Shown: positions 10,345-18,865 of the stretch, one piece after another | Numbering within the stretch: position 1 is the stretch's first letter | Layout of the letters: each line of letters opens with the position of its first letter | Assembly: GCA_945889195.1 (NCBI GenBank) | Contig: CAMDBB010000001.1 | Coordinates: forward strand, 202,766-266,765 | DNA length: 64,000 bases | Reading direction: 5' to 3' | Origin: Bifidobacterium breve | GTDB taxonomy: Bacteria > Actinomycetota > Actinomycetes > Nanopelagicales > Nanopelagicaceae | Notes under the pieces: model-generated | Told to the model about the DNA's origin: nothing | The model's input: the letters and a program-made list of their open reading frames with translations, nothing else | The model's database searches: none | Translations under genes and position numbers: made by a program

Positions 10345-10932
10345 TTATCCATTCTCACCATCTGTAAGCGTGGGAGCCCCATAAAAAATAGTTGCCTGAC
10401 CATAGTTTTTTTCGCGAATCGGCGTGAGGCCATCAGGCCATGAAATTTCTTTGACGCGACTGTTGCGCTCTACTGCAATGAGCCCTTGTGGGTCGATAAA
10501 ACCACCATCGCGAAGCAAGATAAGTGACTCGACAACATCGATATCTGAGACATCGTAAGGTGGATCAACATAGATAAAGTGATAGCTCTGTTGCGCTTTA
10601 TCCTGCAGAAAGCGATGGACGCTCATCGTGTAGAGATGGAAAGTACCTGGGCAATGTGCGCTCTTGATGCTCTCGTAATTTGCAGTAATCGCCCGAGCTG
10701 CAGCGTCATCTTTTTCAACTGCGTGGACAAGGGATGCACCGCGCGAGAGCGATTCAAGTGCAATCGCGCCAGTACCTGCATAGAGATCAAGTACGCGCAA
10801 ACCTTCGAAATCACCGAACTCAGAAGCAAGCGTTGAGAAGAGCGCCTCACGAGCGCGATCAGAGGTTGGTCGAGTTGATGAACCAACGGCATCTAGTGGT
10901 CGCCCTTTAGCAAGACCAGCAATGATTCTCAT
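10345..10932 (-). CDS. rsmD: 16S rRNA (guanine966-N2)-methyltransferase RsmD
   Basis: SAM-dependent enzyme that methylates G966 of 16S rRNA during 30S assembly. The 195 residues start with MRIIAGLAKGRPL and include the family block TRPTSDRAREALFSTL, the SAM-binding motif VLDLYAGTGAIALESLSRGA and the catalytic VDPPYD. The DPPY motif and length separate it from other Rossmann methyltransferases. It follows recG by 3 nt and precedes coaD by 29 nt, the standard actinobacterial order. Confidence 0.95.
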   Translation of the reverse strand: MRIIAGLAKGRPLDAVGSSTRPTSDRAREALFSTLASEFGDFEGLRVLDLYAGTGAIALESLSRGASLVHAVEKDDAAARAITANYESIKSAHCPGTFHLYTMSVHRFLQDKAQQSYHFIYVDPPYDVSDIDVVESLILLRDGGFIDPQGLIAVERNSRVKEISWPDGLTPIREKNYGQATIFYGAPTLTDGENG

Positions 10933-10935
10933 TAA

Positions 10936-13101
10936 TTACGCCTTATCTATAAATTCTGCAGTTGCATCTGCCTGCACTTGCGCAAGTTCTGCCGCCAGAA
11001 GTGGGTAGCTCTGCATGCCCGTATCGAGAAGTGTAGATGCATCTTCGCGGGCAGCTTCAATGAGCGATTCATCGCGGAGAACCCGAAGAAGACGTAGATG
11101 AGATTTGCCGCCAGATTGGCTAGCTCCCAGCACATCGCCTTCACGTCGTTGCTCTAGATCGATTCGCGATAGTTCAAAACCATCAAGAGTTGCAGCAACT
11201 GCATCAAGTCGTGTGCGTGCAGAACTTTCAGGCGCAGCACTTGTCACTAAAAGACATAAACCTGGTGATGTACCTCGCCCAACGCGTCCACGTAGCTGGT
11301 GTAACTGCGAAACGCCAAAGCGATCAGCATCCATAATCACCATCACTGTGGCGTTAGGAACATCTACTCCCACTTCAATAACTGTGGTGGAGACCAATAC
11401 ATCGATCTCTTTATTAGCAAAGGCGCGCATCGTGGCATCTTTCTCTTCCGCCGATAGCCGACCATGAAGCGGTGCAACTTTGAGTCCGCTCAGCGGTCCG
11501 CTCTGCAATTGAGGGCCAAGTTCTTCAACGGAAGAAATCGCAGTGGCAGATTCCCCCATCAGAAATTCCATATCGGCATCCTCTGAAACTGCAGCTGAGA
11601 TACGCGGAGCCACGATGTATGCCTGGTGTCCTTGGCCTACCTCTTCCTTGATACGGCTCCATGCGCGTTCTAGATAGCCAGGTTTTTCAAGGACAGGAAC
11701 TACATGTGTAGTAATCGGCGCGCGACCTAATGGAAGTTCGCGCAGAGTTGAAACATCTAGATCACCAAAGACTGTCATGGCAACTGTGCGCGGAATAGGA
11801 GTTGCTGTCATCACTAACAAGTGTGGTGGGTTTACAGCCTTACTCTTAAGAGCATCTCGTTGTTCCACGCCAAAGCGATGTTGTTCATCGACAATGATCA
11901 AACCTAAATCTCTAAACTCAACGCTCTCACCAAGGAGCGCATGTGTGCCGATAACAATTCCGGCGTCCCCTGAGGCCGCCTTTGCCAGCGCTTCACGACG
12001 GGCAGCTGCAGATTGCGAACCGGTAATAAGAGTTACTTGTGTTGCCTTTTCATCCGCTCCCAACATGCCACCTTGAGAAAGGGGGCCGAGAAGTTTTTCA
12101 ATGGTGCGCAGATGTTGAGCTGCAAGAACTTCCGTCGGTGCAAGGAGGGCTGCCTGTCCCCCGTTATCAATAACTGTCAGCGCTGCACGAAGTGCCACAA
12201 CGGTCTTACCTGAACCTACTTCTCCTTGCAGCAGACGGTGCATGGGATGAGGTTGCGCCAAGTCATCGCTGATCTCCGCAGCGACAGCCTTCTGTCCTAC
12301 CGTTAACTCAAATGGCAGCGATGCATCAAAAGCTGTGAGCAAAACGCAGTCATTGACTGGACGGGCAACCGCATCAAGGCCTTTAAGTTCGCGGCGCCGA
12401 GTAAGCAAGAGCAGTTGCAGCAGCAACGCTTCATCAAAGGTAATTCTCTGCCGTGATTTCTCTGCACTCTCGAGATCTACGGGATTATGAAGTTGCACGA
12501 GCGCTTGATGCAAAGTGGGATAGCCATACTTGTCGCGCACCCAGTCCGGCATAAAATCCGGAACTTCATCAAGTGCGCCTATCGCGAGTTCAATACATTG
12601 TGAGATCTTCCACGATGGCAACTTCGAACTCGCTGGGTACATGGGCAGATACTTGCCAGCGAATCCTTCAACTGCAGAGTCAACGTCGCTACCATCGGCG
12701 ATTAATTCATAATCAGGATGTGCCAATTGACGCTTGCCGTTGAAGACGCCTACCTTTCCAGCGAAGAGCCCCTGCTTTCCAACTTTAAGTTCCTTCTCGC
12801 GCCAAGCCTGATTGAAGAAGGTCAGCGATAACTTGGCGGTTCCATCAGTAACAACCACCTCAAGGATGTTTCCCTTGCGCGCATGCAGCCGTCGACTAGT
12901 CGCGCTATAAATCTCAGCCAGGATTGTGACTTCATCGCCTTCGATGAGCTCAGAGATATTGGAGAGCTCACCTCGCACTAAATATCTACGGGGATAGTGA
13001 TGTAGTAGATCTGAAATAGTTGTGTAGCCAAATAGTTCGCGCAGAACCTTGGTAGTTCTATCGCCCACGACTCCAACAAGTTTCGAGTCGAGGGTAGCCA
13101 T
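10936..13101 (-). CDS. recG: ATP-dependent DNA helicase RecG
   Basis: Branch-migration helicase that remodels stalled forks and Holliday junctions. The 721 residues contain an N-terminal OB-fold wedge domain (about 40-150), Walker A QGEVGSGKTVVALRAAL, the DEQHRFGVEQRDAL box, and helicase motifs ATPIPRT and QLRGRVGRG. It is somewhat longer than the usual 690 residues. It heads the recG-rsmD-coaD run. It is divergent from rpmB, with about 140 nt between start codons. Confidence 0.97.
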   Translation of the reverse strand: MATLDSKLVGVVGDRTTKVLRELFGYTTISDLLHHYPRRYLVRGELSNISELIEGDEVTILAEIYSATSRRLHARKGNILEVVVTDGTAKLSLTFFNQAWREKELKVGKQGLFAGKVGVFNGKRQLAHPDYELIADGSDVDSAVEGFAGKYLPMYPASSKLPSWKISQCIELAIGALDEVPDFMPDWVRDKYGYPTLHQALVQLHNPVDLESAEKSRQRITFDEALLLQLLLLTRRRELKGLDAVARPVNDCVLLTAFDASLPFELTVGQKAVAAEISDDLAQPHPMHRLLQGEVGSGKTVVALRAALTVIDNGGQAALLAPTEVLAAQHLRTIEKLLGPLSQGGMLGADEKATQVTLITGSQSAAARREALAKAASGDAGIVIGTHALLGESVEFRDLGLIIVDEQHRFGVEQRDALKSKAVNPPHLLVMTATPIPRTVAMTVFGDLDVSTLRELPLGRAPITTHVVPVLEKPGYLERAWSRIKEEVGQGHQAYIVAPRISAAVSEDADMEFLMGESATAISSVEELGPQLQSGPLSGLKVAPLHGRLSAEEKDATMRAFANKEIDVLVSTTVIEVGVDVPNATVMVIMDADRFGVSQLHQLRGRVGRGTSPGLCLLVTSAAPESSARTRLDAVAATLDGFELSRIDLEQRREGDVLGASQSGGKSHLRLLRVLRDESLIEAAREDASTLLDTGMQSYPLLAAELAQVQADATAEFIDKA

Positions 13102-13117
13102 GCACCTATTCTCTCTA

Positions 13118-13160
13118 CATACGGGTCGAACCCTCGGTAAATCCCGCTGCGCTACGCATG
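13118..13160 (-). other. tRNA-like fragment (D-arm and T-arm look-alikes), probably not a gene
   Basis: On the minus strand, a block resembling a D-arm (TAGCGCAGCGGGA) is followed after about ten nt by a T-arm look-alike (GGGTTCGACCC). Both are enclosed by CATGCG and CGTATG, which can pair with one wobble. No anticodon arm fits between them, so this is at most a remnant. Chance is a fair explanation. Confidence 0.15.
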
Positions 13161-13244
13161 GATTCGCTCTAACTGGCCCCCTCTTGCTACCCTTACGCCT
13201 TGATTCCAGTATGGAATCTTTTTAATCTAGAAGGAGTACCTCTC

Positions 13245-13430
13245 ATGGCATCTTCATGCGACATCTGTGGCAAGGGCCCAAGCTTTGGTAACAACGTCTC
13301 ACACTCACAGGTGAAGACACGTCGTCGCTGGAATCCAAATATCCAGCGCGTGAAGACTCTCGTTAAGGGAACTGCAAAGCGTCAGAATGTATGTACTTCA
13401 TGCCTTAAGGCTGGAAAAGTCACACGTTAA
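13245..13430 (+). CDS. rpmB: Ribosomal protein bL28
   Basis: Large-subunit ribosomal protein of 61 residues, starting MASSCDICGKGPSFGNN. The start is ATG 13245 because AAGGAG lies at 13231-13236, eight nt upstream; an earlier in-frame ATG would add a non-homologous leader. The CDIC and CTSC pairs indicate the zinc-binding form. It stands alone on the plus strand between recG and thiL. The stop is 12 nt from the thiL stop, so transcription of the two converges; no strong hairpin is visible between them. Confidence 0.96.
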   Translation: MASSCDICGKGPSFGNNVSHSQVKTRRRWNPNIQRVKTLVKGTAKRQNVCTSCLKAGKVTR

Positions 13431-13442
13431 TTCGTTAGTTTT

Positions 13443-14360
13443 TTAAGGTTGAAAATGGCTCCAGGAAACTGGGGCTATTTCCATTTCTAGGCCGGTAATT
13501 CCTGAGCCTGCAACAACTTCGCCGATATGAAGTCCCGGCAAATTCTTTCCTGTGGCCAGAAGAACATGATCTTCTCCTCCACCTAAGATCCATTGCCATA
13601 CATCAGCGTTTATCTCAGTGGCCAAGTTATTGAGCTCGTTGAACTCATCTGATTTCGCAAAGAGGGTTTGGTTAAGTGCAAGAGATACTCCAGAGGCAGC
13701 TGCTAGTTGCCCGCCCTGAACCATCAGTGAATCGCTGAGATCGACCATCGCTGAGGCGCCGGAAAAGTTGATCGCATAATCCAGCGTTGGTGCAGAAAAT
13801 TGTGAGAGCGCCATATCGGCAGCAAGTGAGTTAAGTGAAATCTCGCGAGTGAGAAGTTCCAGGCCTGCAGCAGACCAACCGGGAAGGGAAGAGAGATAAA
13901 TAGAGTCACCCACCTGTGCACCGCTTCGCGTTATGGGTTCAAGCGCTGTACCTACGGCAGTCATTGCGATAACGATCTGAGAAGCGCGCGCAATATCTCC
14001 ACCCACAATCACAGCGCCAGCCAGAGTTGCTTCATGGTGCATGCCGCGTGCCAAATTTTCTATCCAGCCCAGCTCTTCGGTGCCGGTCAGTGAGACTGCC
14101 GCAACCAGATAATCACAGCGTCCACCCATCGCCAAAATATCGGCAACATTTGCAGCGGTAATCTTTCGGCCGATATCAAAGGCAGAAGACCATTCGGTCT
14201 TAAAGTGAACGCCCTCGACCGCCATATCGGAGCTGACGACTGAGCGTGGCGATGTTGCAACAACTGCGGCATCATCGCCGATTCCTAGGTGAACTCGTGG
14301 ATCCTGGGTAGCGAATATCTTTTGTAACACAGATATAACATCGCTCTCACTAAATCCCAT
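13443..14360 (-). CDS. thiL: Thiamine-monophosphate kinase
   Basis: Last enzyme of thiamine pyrophosphate synthesis, phosphorylating thiamine monophosphate. It belongs to the PurM/ThiL fold, with the ATP/Mg motif GIGDDAAVV near the N-terminus and SDMAVEGVHF, MVDLSDSL and GGGEDHVLLA later. The reading frame is open to 14444, but that would run through the divergent Lrp-type gene at 14415. ATG 14360 (MGFSESDVISVLQKIF) has TAGG nine nt before it; ATG 14366 is also possible. The length from 14360 is 305 residues, normal for the family. Confidence 0.92.
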   Translation of the reverse strand: MGFSESDVISVLQKIFATQDPRVHLGIGDDAAVVATSPRSVVSSDMAVEGVHFKTEWSSAFDIGRKITAANVADILAMGGRCDYLVAAVSLTGTEELGWIENLARGMHHEATLAGAVIVGGDIARASQIVIAMTAVGTALEPITRSGAQVGDSIYLSSLPGWSAAGLELLTREISLNSLAADMALSQFSAPTLDYAINFSGASAMVDLSDSLMVQGGQLAAASGVSLALNQTLFAKSDEFNELNNLATEINADVWQWILGGGEDHVLLATGKNLPGLHIGEVVAGSGITGLEMEIAPVSWSHFQP

Positions 14361-14414
14361 AGCCATAAGCCTAGGACATGAGATAGCGTTAGGGCGAAGC
14401 GAAAGGAAACTCAT

Positions 14415-14648
14415 ATGTCTGTACAGGCCTACATCTTGATTCAAACCGAAGTCGGTAAAGCAAACTCTGTTGCAGCCGCTATCAAGGCAATCCCTGGGGT
14501 TTCACTCGCTGAAGGTGTGACCGGTCCTTACGACGTGATCATGCGCGCTGAAGCTCCCTCAATGGAAGAGTTTGGTCGCGCGATCTTGAGCAAGGTGCAA
14601 GCAGTTCCTGGAATTACCCGCACGCTCACCTGCCCAGTTACAAATTAA
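14415..14648 (+). CDS. Stand-alone Lrp/AsnC ligand-binding domain protein
   Basis: A 77-residue protein with only the C-terminal effector domain (RAM/AsnC_trans_reg) of Lrp-type regulators, lacking the helix-turn-helix. The fold is recognisable from AYILIQTEVGKA, then GVSLAEGVTGPYDVIMRAEA and a final beta strand. Such small RAM proteins form ring oligomers that bind amino acids. AAAGGAAA precedes the ATG by about 8 nt. It is divergent from thiL and convergent with ddl, with 3 nt between stops. The ligand and partner are unknown. Confidence 0.85.
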   Translation: MSVQAYILIQTEVGKANSVAAAIKAIPGVSLAEGVTGPYDVIMRAEAPSMEEFGRAILSKVQAVPGITRTLTCPVTN

Positions 14649-14651
14649 GTA

Positions 14652-15719
14652 TTAATTTCCGAGCGGTCCATTAGTACGGGCCTGTGCGCTCTGCAATAAA
14701 TGTGAAATCACTTCTGTATAGCTGACGCCACTTGCCGCCCACATCTTTGGAAAGACCGATGTTGAGGTAAAGCCGGGCATCGTATTGAGTTCATTGATGA
14801 TTACCTGACCTGAAGTCGTGAGGAAGAAATCCACTCGCGCTAACCCAGAACAACCAAGCGCTGTAAAGGCTGCAATCGCTGCCTTGCGGATTGCTTCCGC
14901 TGAAGTTGCTGTAATGGGAGCAGGTAGCTCAATATCGGTAGCGCCATCAAGGTACTTAGCTTCAAAGTCATAGAACTCAAATCTAGAATCAATCACAATC
15001 TTTCCGACAATCGATGCCTGCGGCTGGCCATCAATTTCAAGGACAGCGCATTCAATTTCAGAGCCGACAATCGCGCTTTCAATCATAATCTTTGGATCAA
15101 AGGTAAAAGCGTCTAGAACAGCGGCAAGTAGATCGCCTTCACTCTTTACCTTTGATGTGCCGCGTGATGAGCCGCCGCGCGCAGGCTTAACGAAGACTGG
15201 GTAGCCAAGGGCAGCGACTTCTTTCGTAATTTCAGCGCTGCGATTGCCCCAATCGCTCTTCTTTACAACTAACCCTGGCGCTGTTGCAATTCCATGTGAG
15301 GCAAAGATTGGCTTTGCAAAGGATTTATCCATCGCCACTGCCGATGCCAAAACCCCAGAGCCCACATAAGCAATATCAGCAATTTCAAGTAAGCCTTGAA
15401 TAGTGCCATCTTCACCGAATGGTCCATGCAAAAGTGGAAAGACGATATCAATTGCGAGGTTCTTTCCACCGGAGGTAAATCCTGCTACATCAGCGACAAC
15501 TGCTGGTGCAGATTCGGGAACGCTAGGAAGTGTTTTGCCGGAGATATTCATCGGGTGGCCATCTGGAATAAGAACCCATTTACCTGACTTAGTAATTCCA
15601 ATAAGTACTGGTTCAAATCGAGTGCGATCTATTGCACCCAGTACTCCCCCAGCTGAGATACAAGAGATTTCATGCTCGCTACTGCGGCCTCCGCAGATGA
15701 TGGCAACGCGCTTTTTCAT
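14652..15719 (-). CDS. ddl: D-alanine--D-alanine ligase
   Basis: ATP-grasp ligase making the D-Ala-D-Ala dipeptide for peptidoglycan. The 355 residues open with the nucleotide-proximal motif IICGGRSSEHEIS and include LLHGPFGEDGTIQGLLE, the ATP-grasp block PVFVKPARGGSSRGTSKV, and the C-terminal metal-binding INELNTMPGFTSTS. It overlaps the gpsA stop by 4 nt and is likely cotranscribed with plsC-gpsA. The order gpsA-ddl is common in actinobacteria. Confidence 0.97.
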   Translation of the reverse strand: MKKRVAIICGGRSSEHEISCISAGGVLGAIDRTRFEPVLIGITKSGKWVLIPDGHPMNISGKTLPSVPESAPAVVADVAGFTSGGKNLAIDIVFPLLHGPFGEDGTIQGLLEIADIAYVGSGVLASAVAMDKSFAKPIFASHGIATAPGLVVKKSDWGNRSAEITKEVAALGYPVFVKPARGGSSRGTSKVKSEGDLLAAVLDAFTFDPKIMIESAIVGSEIECAVLEIDGQPQASIVGKIVIDSRFEFYDFEAKYLDGATDIELPAPITATSAEAIRKAAIAAFTALGCSGLARVDFFLTTSGQVIINELNTMPGFTSTSVFPKMWAASGVSYTEVISHLLQSAQARTNGPLGN

Positions 15720-16717
15720 CGGATGAAATTCTCAGCTTTCGTAGTGATCTCCATGAGCTTCTGCAGCGCCGCAGCTGGGGTCAATTGTTCACTGACTATC
15801 TCTCCAACTGCTTCAATGACAGGCACTTCTATGCCAACGCGATGGGCAATTTCTGCAACTGCGCCTGCAGATGCCACGCCTTCGACTGTCTTGGCAACTT
15901 GTTCACGCGCTTGCGCCATCGAACCTGTGCGCCCTAGGACTTCACCGAATGTGCGATTACGAGAAAGTGGCGAACCACAACTTGCTACCAAGTCGCCCAT
16001 ACCGGCAAGGCCTGCAGCCGAGAGCGGATCAGAGCCATGTGCGGCGCAGAGACGAGCAACTTCATTAAGCCCGCGAGTTATCAACATCGCCTGGGTATTT
16101 TCGCCAAAACCCATACCGATAGAGATTCCAACCGCGAGAGCGATAACGCTCTTTATTGCACCTGCTAGTTCGCACCCCATCACATCAACTGATGTATAGA
16201 CGCGATAGTAAGGAGTGCGGAAGAGATCTCTCATGTGATCTGCCAACTCTTGCGTTGCAGCAGCTGCGACCGCGCCTGCTGGTTGGCGTAGTACGAGTTC
16301 ATCAGCCAAATTGGGCCCAGTGATGATGGCAATTGCACGAGGGCCGAGTACATCTTCGATGACCTCAGTCATGCGCATCTGAGTGCTGATTTCAATACCT
16401 TTGAGGGTACTGACGATGATTGAATCGGCTTTGAAAAATGGTTTCCACTCTTCAAGAGTTAGGCGCAGTTGCTGCGCTGGAATAGCTAAAACGTAGATAC
16501 GAGAGTGTGCAAAGGCTTGCGCTAAATCTGTAGTCGCTTGCAGCGATAGTGGGAGTTCGTGGCTGCCCAAGTACTTCTTATTGGTATGCGCTGAATTAAT
16601 CTCAGCAATCACATCTTTACTACGGCCCCAGAGAAGAACATCGTTTCCAGCATCGCTGAGAACTTGCGCCATGGTGGATCCCCATGCGCCTGCTCCAAAA
16701 ACGGTGACTGTACTCAT
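15716..16717 (-). CDS. gpsA: Glycerol-3-phosphate dehydrogenase [NAD(P)+]
   Basis: Cytoplasmic enzyme reducing dihydroxyacetone phosphate to sn-glycerol-3-phosphate, the backbone of phospholipids. The 333 residues begin with a Rossmann motif GAGAWGST at 8-15. Further family blocks are STLKGIE, the catalytic Lys region GCELAGAIKSVIALAVGI, and LAGMGDLVASCGSPLSRN. It overlaps plsC and ddl by 4 nt each, which ties acyl acceptor synthesis directly to the acyltransferase. Confidence 0.97.
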   Translation of the reverse strand: MSTVTVFGAGAWGSTMAQVLSDAGNDVLLWGRSKDVIAEINSAHTNKKYLGSHELPLSLQATTDLAQAFAHSRIYVLAIPAQQLRLTLEEWKPFFKADSIIVSTLKGIEISTQMRMTEVIEDVLGPRAIAIITGPNLADELVLRQPAGAVAAAATQELADHMRDLFRTPYYRVYTSVDVMGCELAGAIKSVIALAVGISIGMGFGENTQAMLITRGLNEVARLCAAHGSDPLSAAGLAGMGDLVASCGSPLSRNRTFGEVLGRTGSMAQAREQVAKTVEGVASAGAVAEIAHRVGIEVPVIEAVGEIVSEQLTPAAALQKLMEITTKAENFIR

Positions 16718-17493
16718 TTCCTCTTCTTCTTGAAATTACCGGTTCGCGGTAAATCAGATGTGTGAGGGTCAAAGATTACTTCAGGGCGCTTCTCGCCACG
16801 AATCTCTTCGAGAAGAACAGTAATTGCTCGCATAATCTCGGCAGTTGCCTCGATGAGCGCCTGCGGATCTTCAGCCTTTCCCTTCCAGCGTGAGAGATCT
16901 ACCGGCTTTCCTGCGCGAATAATGATTGTCTTGCGTGGGAAGAGGCTTAACTTCTTTGTGTAGTTAGGAACAATGAGTTGTGAGCCCCACTGCGCAATCG
17001 GAATGACTGGGGTATCGGTTGCCAGAGCAAGACGTGCGCACCCAGTCTTTGCAACCATCGGCCAAAGCTGTGGATCGCGAGTAAGAGTTCCTTCTGGGTA
17101 AACGCCGAGCATGTGGCCTTTCTCCAGCAGGATCTTGGCGTGATCCACCGCCTTCTTAGCATCGGATGTTTCGCGCTCAACTGGTACTTGTCCTGCTGCC
17201 AAAATAATCTTTCCGATAACAGGAACCTTAAAGACCCCTGATTTTCCAAGATAACGCGGTGCGCGACCATTGCGGTAGAGGAAGTGGGTAAAGACCAGGA
17301 CGTCGAGGTATGACATGTGATTGCTCGCAACAATTACTCGACCGGTTGCTGGGATATTTTCAGCGCCCTTCCAATCTCGCTTCATCACCAGGTTAAAGAT
17401 TGGAATCAGAACTCGTGTGCCAAATTTAAAGGCGCGATTAGTTCCGAGCGGATATCCGCTAGGTGGTGCATAAGAGACCTTGAACTGCGCCAT
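16714..17493 (-). CDS. plsC: 1-acyl-sn-glycerol-3-phosphate acyltransferase
   Basis: Lysophosphatidate acyltransferase of the PlsC family. The catalytic HX4D motif is in NHMSYLD (His59, Asp64) and the acceptor motif in YPEGTLTRDP. The frame is open to 17583, but that would overlap the hup stop and its terminator. ATG 17493 (MAQFKVSYAPP) is preceded by TAGGA eight nt upstream and gives 259 residues. It overlaps gpsA by 4 nt. It sits just below the hup terminator, so its promoter should lie in the short 17494-17511 stretch, or some transcription passes the terminator. Confidence 0.93.
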   Translation of the reverse strand: MAQFKVSYAPPSGYPLGTNRAFKFGTRVLIPIFNLVMKRDWKGAENIPATGRVIVASNHMSYLDVLVFTHFLYRNGRAPRYLGKSGVFKVPVIGKIILAAGQVPVERETSDAKKAVDHAKILLEKGHMLGVYPEGTLTRDPQLWPMVAKTGCARLALATDTPVIPIAQWGSQLIVPNYTKKLSLFPRKTIIIRAGKPVDLSRWKGKAEDPQALIEATAEIMRAITVLLEEIRGEKRPEVIFDPHTSDLPRTGNFKKKRK

Positions 17494-17511
17494 ATCTAGA
17501 ATCCTAGCGAT

Positions 17512-17550
17512 AAAAAAATCAGGGCCCGCATGAAGCGGACCCTGATTTTT
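17512..17550 (-). terminator. Rho-independent terminator of hup
   Basis: Downstream of the hup stop, the minus-strand RNA folds into TCAGGGTCCGC - TTCAT - GCGGGCCCTGA. The stem is 11 bp including one G-U pair. An A-tract precedes it and a run of seven T follows, so the element could also work on the opposite strand. It lies wholly between hup and plsC. Confidence 0.9.
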
Positions 17551-17563
17551 AAGAAATGAAGAT

Positions 17564-18013
17564 TTACTTCTTCTTCTTTGCAACCTTCTTAGCTGGCTTA
17601 CGCTTTGCAGGAGCCTTCTTGGCTACCTTCTTCTTAGCTACAGCCTTCTTCTTTGCAGGAGCCTTCTTTGCAGCCTTCTTAGCCACTGGCTTTGGAGCTG
17701 CCTTTACCTCTGGCTTTGGAGCTGGACCGAGCTTGCGATCGCCAGCGATTACTTCCTTAAGAGCCTTTGCAGGTAGGAAGCGAGCCTTCTTTGAAGCCTT
17801 GATCTTGATGGTTTCGCCGGTGAATGGGTTACGTCCCATACGTGCCTTGCGATCAACCTTCTTAAACTTACCGAAATCATTGATCATGACATCGTTGCCT
17901 GCTGACATGTTGCGCACGATTGTGTCGAACACGACGTCTACAGCGTGAGCTGCTTCTTTCTTGCTGCCGTTGAAGTGTGGGGCCAACGCAGCGATGAACT
18001 GGGCCTTATTCAT
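17564..18013 (-). CDS. hup: HU-family DNA-binding protein with Lys/Ala-rich tail
   Basis: Nucleoid protein that bends and compacts DNA. Residues 1-90 are a standard HU domain, including GRNPFTGETIKIKASK, the beta-arm region. From about residue 95 a basic tail of repeated KKA/AKK/PAK units runs to the end at 149. That layout is the actinobacterial HupB/HLP form known in Mycobacterium and Streptomyces, where the tail resembles histone H1. AAGGGGA lies 6-7 nt before the ATG. It has its own strong terminator and a dyad-rich upstream region. The leuC-leuD-hup neighbourhood is as in Mycobacterium. Confidence 0.95.
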   Translation of the reverse strand: MNKAQFIAALAPHFNGSKKEAAHAVDVVFDTIVRNMSAGNDVMINDFGKFKKVDRKARMGRNPFTGETIKIKASKKARFLPAKALKEVIAGDRKLGPAPKPEVKAAPKPVAKKAAKKAPAKKKAVAKKKVAKKAPAKRKPAKKVAKKKK

Positions 18014-18251
18014 TCAATTCCCCTTAATGTTGTTGTATTTACGCGTAAATAATTAAGCGCTTGCTTAACTACGTAAAACTTAAACCTATTTAAGGGGTGA
18101 GAGCGTTATTGGCGCACGCGTGTCGCACTTTTATATTCTGCGAAAATTCGCATTTTTATGCGTAAAAAACCCTCATTCCAAAGTTGAGACTTTTACAACT
18201 ATCTCTCACCCCGTATGTAAAAATCAGCGATTTACGCTCATTTTTGAGGCG
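18014..18251. promoter_or_regulatory. Dyad-rich leuD-hup intergenic region
   Basis: This AT-rich 238 bp stretch holds no gene. It contains TTTACGCGTAAA (18038-18049, perfect palindrome), TTAAGC-n4-GCTTAA (18053-18068), TGCGAA-n2-TTCGCA (18139-18152), overlapping CGCAT-n4-ATGCG (18149-18162), and a 10-bp inverted pair GGGGTGAGAG (18094-18103) / CTCTCACCCC (18203-18212). The hexamer CGTAAA occurs five times counting both strands. It should carry the hup promoter and the leuD transcript end; no single -35/-10 pair stands out. Confidence 0.6.
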
Positions 18252-18857
18252 TTAGATTCGGATTGGAAGCGTCTTTGGCTTATATGCAGGGCGCTTTGCC
18301 TCAAAGGCATCGATGAAATCAGTCTGTTTCAAGGTTAATCCGATGTCATCGAGACCTTCCATGAGACGCCAACGCGTGTAGTCATCGAGTTCAAAGGCCA
18401 CTGTGACGCCTGAGTAGCTCACCGTACGAGAATCGAGATCGACTGTGATTTCAAGGTTGGCATCTGCCTCGATAGCAACCCAGAGAGCCTCGACGCTCTC
18501 TTGTGGGAGCACCACAGTAAGTAAGCCGCTCTTGAGCGAATTGCCACGGAAGATATCGGCGAAGCGGCTAGAGATGACGACCTTAAAGCCGTAATTCTGA
18601 AGCGCCCATACTGCATGTTCGCGCGATGACCCAGTACCAAATTCAGGACCAGCAACCAGGATGGTGCCCTTCTTATATGCCTCTTGGTTAAGTACGAATT
18701 CAGGATCGTTACGCCAAGCTGAGAAGAGACCATCTTCAAAACCGCTACGTGTAACGCGCTTAAGGTAGACGGCAGGAATGATCTGGTCTGTATCTACATT
18801 GCTACGGCGAAGTGGAACTCCACTACCAACATGCTTTACAAATTTCTCCATTGTCAT
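18252..18857 (-). CDS. leuD: 3-isopropylmalate dehydratase small subunit
   Basis: Swivelling-domain subunit of isopropylmalate isomerase, the second step specific to leucine synthesis. The 201 residues show [13 protein letters not shown], the family loop [17 protein letters not shown], and [18 protein letters not shown]. It lies 8 nt downstream of leuC, so both subunits come from one transcript. The divergent IclR-type gene next to leuC is the likely regulator. The ATG at 18857 is two codons before an alternative ATG at 18851. Confidence 0.97.
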   Translation of the reverse strand: MTMEKFVKHVGSGVPLRRSNVDTDQIIPAVYLKRVTRSGFEDGLFSAWRNDPEFVLNQEAYKKGTILVAGPEFGTGSSREHAVWALQNYGFKVVISSRFADIFRGNSLKSGLLTVVLPQESVEALWVAIEADANLEITVDLDSRTVSYSGVTVAFELDDYTRWRLMEGLDDIGLTLKQTDFIDAFEAKRPAYKPKTLPIRI

Positions 18858-18865
18858 TTCCTTTC

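Noticed and set aside
17564..17800. Plus-strand Phe/Ala-rich frame opposite the HU tail, resembling a membrane protein
   Set aside because: It is the mirror of the Lys/Ala repeat codons of hup, a well-known artefact.
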